A stretch of DNA of 26,465 nucleotides, taken from the NCBI GenBank assembly GCA_025935655.1, contig JAICUV010000012.1:1-26465 (forward strand). The letters are read 5' to 3'. This document shows, one piece after another, positions 24,391 to 26,465 of this stretch. The notes beneath the pieces were generated by a model. It was given only the letters and a program-made list of their open reading frames with translations, was not told the DNA's origin and searched no databases. The DNA is from Chloroflexota bacterium. GTDB lineage: Bacteria > Chloroflexota > Limnocylindria > Limnocylindrales > CSP1-4. Position 1 is the first letter of the stretch. Each line of letters begins with the position of its first letter. The position numbers and the translations under genes were made by a program.

Positions 24391-24566
24391 CCGGTTGGAA
24401 CACGACGCGTTCCCATTGGCCCCGGTCTCCGCCGCTGGACCACCGGGCGTTCCACGCGACCGCTGGAGCCGCCGGTTGGAACACCGGGCGTTCCAGCTGG
24501 CCCAGTTTCCGCCGGTTGGACCACCGGGCGTTCCACCCGACCGCTGGAGCCGCCGGTTGGAACGTC
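24391..24566. repeat. About 40-bp tandem repeat with TGGAAC hairpins
   Basis: Units begin at 24391, 24432, 24472, 24512 and 24553 (the last is incomplete), 40-41 bp apart. The core is CCGGTTGGAACACCGGGCG followed by TTCCA; TGGAAC and GTTCCA pair over a 7-nt loop in the third unit (24477-24495). Alternate units are closest: 24437-24482 and 24518-24563 differ at one of 46 positions. A related hairpin lies at 26348-26366. Confidence 0.8.
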
Positions 24567-24610
24567 AGAAGACCCACGGGCGCGCGGAGATGGGCGACGC
24601 GGGAGGTGGG

Positions 24611-24667
24611 CGCACGTGCAGCCTCGCACGTACAGCCCCGCGCGTGCGGCCCGGCGCACGTCAGGCC
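24611..24667. repeat. Degenerate ~15-bp tandem repeat
   Basis: Four successive units begin with CGCACGTGCAGCCT (24611), CGCACGTACAGCCCC (24625), GCGCGTGCGGCCCG (24640) and GCGCACGTCAGGCC (24654). The repeat is imperfect; no role is evident. Confidence 0.5.
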
Positions 24668-24732
24668 GGCGAACACGAGGCCCCTGCACCGAGGAGCCCG
24701 GGCAGGCCCCGGCACGATTTCGCCGTGGGTGC

Positions 24733-24761
24733 TGGACGAAATCCGTTGACGTGCGTACGAT
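24733..24761 (+). promoter_or_regulatory. Promoter of the iron-sulfur carrier gene
   Basis: TGGACG (24733-24738) and TACGAT (24756-24761) fit -35 and -10 boxes with a 17-bp spacer. Transcription from about 24768 would give a leader of roughly 45 nt holding the AAGGAG ribosome binding site at 24799-24804. A closer match to the -35 consensus, TTGACG at 24746, is only 4 bp from TACGAT and cannot pair with it. Confidence 0.4.
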
Positions 24762-24812
24762 CGGGGTGTTCGCGCCGGAGGGCGCAACCAGCGACCCCAA
24801 GGAGATCCCGCA

Positions 24813-25193
24813 ATGCTTGAAGCCCAGCCGACGGTCGTCTCGCTCTCGAACGCTGCCGCGGCGAAGCTTGCCGAGCTGACGAAGGACGAGACCAGCCCTG
24901 ACATCGGCCTGCGCGTCTACGTCTACTCGGGCGGCTGCTCGGGCTACCGCTACGGGATGATGCTCGAGGACCAGCCCACGGGCGACGACAGCGTCCTCCA
25001 CGCCAACGGCGTGCGCGTCTACATCGACCAGAACAGCATCCCGCTCATCCAGGGCAGCGAGATCGACTATGTCGACACGCTCATGGGCGCCGGCTTCACG
25101 GTCAACAACCCCAACGCGGTCAGCGGCTGTGGCTGCGGCTCCAGCTTCCGGACGGCGGACGACGGCGGCGCGCCGAAGGGCTGCTCGCACTGA
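24813..25193 (+). CDS. A-type iron-sulfur cluster carrier (IscA/ErpA/HesB family)
   Basis: Members of this family receive iron-sulfur clusters and pass them to target enzymes in the cytosol. The 126-residue protein has the three family cysteines: C42 in GGCSGYRYGM, and C106 and C108 in SGCGCGSSF. The core length is typical (about 110-115); a short tail ends in GCSH with a further cysteine, C124. Whether it works with ErpA-, IscA- or SufA-type partners cannot be told, so no gene symbol is given. Unlike most transcription-unit heads here, it has a proper leader and a ribosome binding site (AAGGAG, eight bases before the ATG). A strong hairpin follows 39 bp after the stop, so it is probably expressed on its own. 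Confidence 0.93.
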   Translation: MLEAQPTVVSLSNAAAAKLAELTKDETSPDIGLRVYVYSGGCSGYRYGMMLEDQPTGDDSVLHANGVRVYIDQNSIPLIQGSEIDYVDTLMGAGFTVNNPNAVSGCGCGSSFRTADDGGAPKGCSH

Positions 25194-25232
25194 CCCGCGG
25201 CGGGCCCGCGCCCGCTCCAACCGCGCCCGACA

Positions 25233-25257
25233 CGAGCCGCCGGACTCCGGCGGCTCG
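25233..25257 (+). terminator. Strong hairpin after the iron-sulfur carrier gene
   Basis: A near-perfect palindrome, CGAGCCGCCGGA then C then TCCGGCGGCTCG, can form a 10-bp stem with a 5-nt loop. It lies 39 bp after the stop and about 20 bp before the next gene's -10 box. No U-run follows, only CTCGATTC. Confidence 0.55.
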
Positions 25258-25276
25258 CTCGATTCCCGGATCGTCG

Positions 25277-25282
25277 TAGGCT
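25277..25282 (+). promoter_or_regulatory. -10 box for LON-domain gene
   Basis: TAGGCT is followed by nine bases and then ATG at 25292. The transcript would have a leader of only about two or three bases. Confidence 0.4.
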
Positions 25283-25291
25283 GGCGTCAGC

Positions 25292-26116
25292 ATGCAGATC
25301 CCGCTGTTCCCCCTCCACACGGTGCTGTCCCCCGGCATCGCACTGCCGCTCCACATCTTCGAGGAGCGGTATCGCGTCATGGTCCGTCGCTGTCTCGACA
25401 CCAGCACGCCCTTCGGCATCGTCCTGATCCGGCAGGGGAGCGAGGTCGCGCCACGCGACGGCACGGCCCAGGAGCTCTCGATCAGCGGCGTCGGCACGTT
25501 CGCCGAGATCCGCGAGGCCTCCAAGTACGTGGACGGCCGATGGGATCTGCTCACCGTCGGGACCGGGCGGTTCGTCGTGCGCCAGGTCATCGCGGACCAG
25601 GAGCCGTACCTCGTGGGCGAGGTCGAGGAGCTCGACGACCGCGTGGGCGACGAGGACGAGGCCGAGGCGCTCGTCGAGCGGGTGACTCGCCGGTTCGTCG
25701 ACTACCTCCGCCTGCTCCAGCCCCGCGACGGCGAGGAGGTGGAGCCGATCGATGTCCAGGTCGAGGTCGAAGTGTCCGACACCGATGACGAGGCCGCGGC
25801 CGACGGCGACGTCGACGAGGGCGACGACGAAGCCGGGGTCGTTGCCATCGACGAGGCCGAGGTCGCCCCGGGCGGTGGGCCCGACGAGCTGGCGGCGGCG
25901 CTCCGCATCCCGGACGACCCCTCCCAGCTGTCGTTCCTGCTCGCCGGCATCGTCCAGGTGGAGCCCGAGACCCGCCAGCAGCTGCTCGAGGCTCCCTCCG
26001 CGGAGGCCCGCCTGCGCCGGCTGGACCAGCTCCTCGACGACGAGCTGCTCCTGCTGCGCAAGCGGCTGGCGCCCTTCCAGCCCAACCGCAGCGAGCTGCG
26101 AGCAAGCCTGAACTAG
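25292..26116 (+). CDS. LON substrate-binding domain protein with acidic insert
   Basis: The 274-residue protein begins with the classic start of the N-terminal domain of Lon protease: IPLFPLHTVLSPG (3-15), LPLHIFEERYR (18-28), and GIVLIRQG (42-49). It has neither the ATPase nor the protease domain of Lon, so it belongs to the free-standing LON-domain group, thought to bind protein substrates or partners. A strongly acidic segment at about 149-190 (a run of Asp and Glu with few hydrophobics) interrupts the domain's helical second half, which resumes at about 196-262 with PSQLSFLLAGIVQ. The function is unknown. The ATG at 25292 places the LON motif at residue 3, as usual; a TAGGCT box lies nine bases before it. 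Confidence 0.88.
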   Translation: MQIPLFPLHTVLSPGIALPLHIFEERYRVMVRRCLDTSTPFGIVLIRQGSEVAPRDGTAQELSISGVGTFAEIREASKYVDGRWDLLTVGTGRFVVRQVIADQEPYLVGEVEELDDRVGDEDEAEALVERVTRRFVDYLRLLQPRDGEEVEPIDVQVEVEVSDTDDEAAADGDVDEGDDEAGVVAIDEAEVAPGGGPDELAAALRIPDDPSQLSFLLAGIVQVEPETRQQLLEAPSAEARLRRLDQLLDDELLLLRKRLAPFQPNRSELRASLN

Positions 26117-26204
26117 CCTCGGCGCTCGTGCGGCCCGTGACGGGCGTGGCCCCGGGTTGCCCGACACGGTGATCGCGGACCGGGGACGCTGCCGCGTTAT
26201 GGCA

Positions 26205-26314
26205 CCTGGGTCGGCGCCCGGGCGCCGCCCCTGGGTCGCCCCCCGCGTGCCGCACGTGGGTCTCCGCCTGTGCTCTCCCCTGGATCACCGCCCCCGGTGT
26301 CGCGCCTGGGTCGC
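26205..26314. repeat. Degenerate 25-bp periodic array
   Basis: TGGRTC cores lie at 26207, 26232, 26257, 26281 and 26307, that is 24-26 bp apart, most within CCTGGGTCGC or a one-base variant. The same core makes up the 18-bp array at 24264-24317. Confidence 0.55.
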
Positions 26315-26347
26315 CCGGCGTTCCACGTGGGGGCTGCAGGCGTCGTC

Positions 26348-26366
26348 TGGAACACCGCCCGTTCCA
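26348..26366. repeat. TGGAAC hairpin, related to the 24.4-kb array
   Basis: TGGAAC and GTTCCA enclose ACCGCCC, the same stem and nearly the same loop as at 24477-24495. It is followed by CCAACCAGGGGGCG (26364-26377), which matches 13 of 14 bases at 24370-24383. It sits 14 bp from the transposase stop and could also act as that gene's terminator or lie near the IS end. Confidence 0.65.
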
Positions 26367-26380
26367 ACCAGGGGGCGGAT

Positions 26381-26464
26381 TCAACCGGTGTCCGCAACGA
26401 GCTCGGCGAATCGCTCGGATGGTTTCATGAATCCGAGGGTCTTGCGCGGGCGGTTGTTGAGGCT
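26381..26464 (-). CDS. IS30-family transposase, C-terminal end only
   Basis: The last 27 codons of a minus-strand gene run off the window end. They contain LNNRPRKTLGF, the hallmark near the C-terminus of IS30-family DDE transposases, then a PSERFAELV segment where the family has a TPAEVLAEL-like ending. The stop codon is at 26381-26383. The catalytic DDE core and the N-terminal DNA-binding part lie outside the window. It shows that an insertion sequence borders the LON-domain gene, and may explain why the window or contig ends here. Confidence 0.82.
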   Translation of the reverse strand, partial: SLNNRPRKTLGFMKPSERFAELVADTG

Positions 26465-26465
26465 C

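Larger units (their letters stand above)
24227..24744. other. Repeat-rich intergenic region without a gene
   Basis: About 520 bp between the thiolase and the promoter of the iron-sulfur carrier gene. Open frames here have no recognisable homology and low-complexity translations. The region is a series of three different short tandem repeat blocks: 18-bp units, about 40-bp hairpin units, and roughly 15-bp units. All are listed separately. Confidence 0.7.
26117..26380. other. Repeat-rich intergenic region before the transposase
   Basis: The 264 bp between the LON-domain gene and the transposase stop show no gene. They contain the roughly 25-bp periodic motif and the TGGAAC hairpin listed separately. 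The IS end must lie somewhere here; no inverted terminal repeat can be confirmed, since the other end is outside the window. Confidence 0.6.

Noticed and set aside
24391..24566. Regularly spaced 40-bp repeats that look like a short CRISPR array
   Set aside because: The parts between the shared cores are themselves repeated (alternate units differ at 1 of 46 positions), they are only about 16 bp long, and no cas gene is near.
24746..24751. TTGACG as the -35 box of the iron-sulfur carrier gene
   Set aside because: It is only 4 bp from the best -10 box (TACGAT), and nothing like a -10 box lies 16-18 bp downstream of it.
24227..24812. tRNA or other small RNA gene in the largest gap
   Set aside because: No cloverleaf, CCA-adjacent acceptor stem or T-loop-like GTTCRANNC in a workable context was found; the GTTCC runs belong to the repeat hairpins.

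Overview
The window is about 26.5 kb of very GC-rich (roughly 70% or more), densely packed bacterial chromosome. It holds 21 recognisable protein genes or gene fragments and no tRNA, rRNA, CRISPR or phage genes. Its content (polyphosphate glucokinase, a septum-formation-domain protein, class III cyclase signalling, and -10 boxes placed 6-7 nt before start codons) suits an actinomycete-like or Chloroflexota lineage such as Limnocylindria. The lineage is an inference; no marker gene settles it.

Layout. Bases 1-80 are not native: 59-80 is nearly identical to the end of an Illumina adapter, and the chromosome begins about base 81 inside purE, which has lost its 5' end. Then come a convergent DUF6498 membrane protein (-), a small membrane protein and a zinc-ribbon Nudix hydrolase (+), and on the minus strand a KefB-type antiporter, polyphosphate glucokinase and a septum-formation-domain protein.

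The centre (6038-14725, minus strand) is the most notable part. Four genes are joined by three 4-bp stop/start overlaps: a membrane-anchored PAS hybrid histidine kinase, a soluble five-GAF hybrid histidine kinase, a stand-alone HPt protein, and a response regulator fused to a class III nucleotide cyclase domain. Together they supply every step of a His-Asp-His-Asp phosphorelay ending in a cyclase-like output. The cyclase keeps its metal and transition-state residues but lacks both usual purine-selecting residues.

After this come a LolA/RseB-like protein (-), the 3' stub of a cupredoxin gene overlapping a small membrane protein (+), fumarase C (-) and an S9 prolyl-oligopeptidase-type peptidase (-). 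A plus-strand run of flavin reductase, alpha/beta hydrolase and enoyl-CoA hydratase follows. Past an opposing lipoprotein gene lies a PcaF-like thiolase. Together these suggest acyl-CoA or aromatic-acid catabolism.

The last 2.3 kb holds an A-type iron-sulfur carrier and a LON-domain protein, flanked by two repeat-rich intergenic regions that share motifs. The window ends inside an IS30-family transposase gene.

Gene expression shows a pattern. At least six genes that begin transcription units have a TANNNT box 6-7 nt before the start codon and no Shine-Dalgarno sequence, which is the layout of leaderless mRNAs. Operon-internal genes instead use ATGA/GTGA overlaps or ribosome binding sites.
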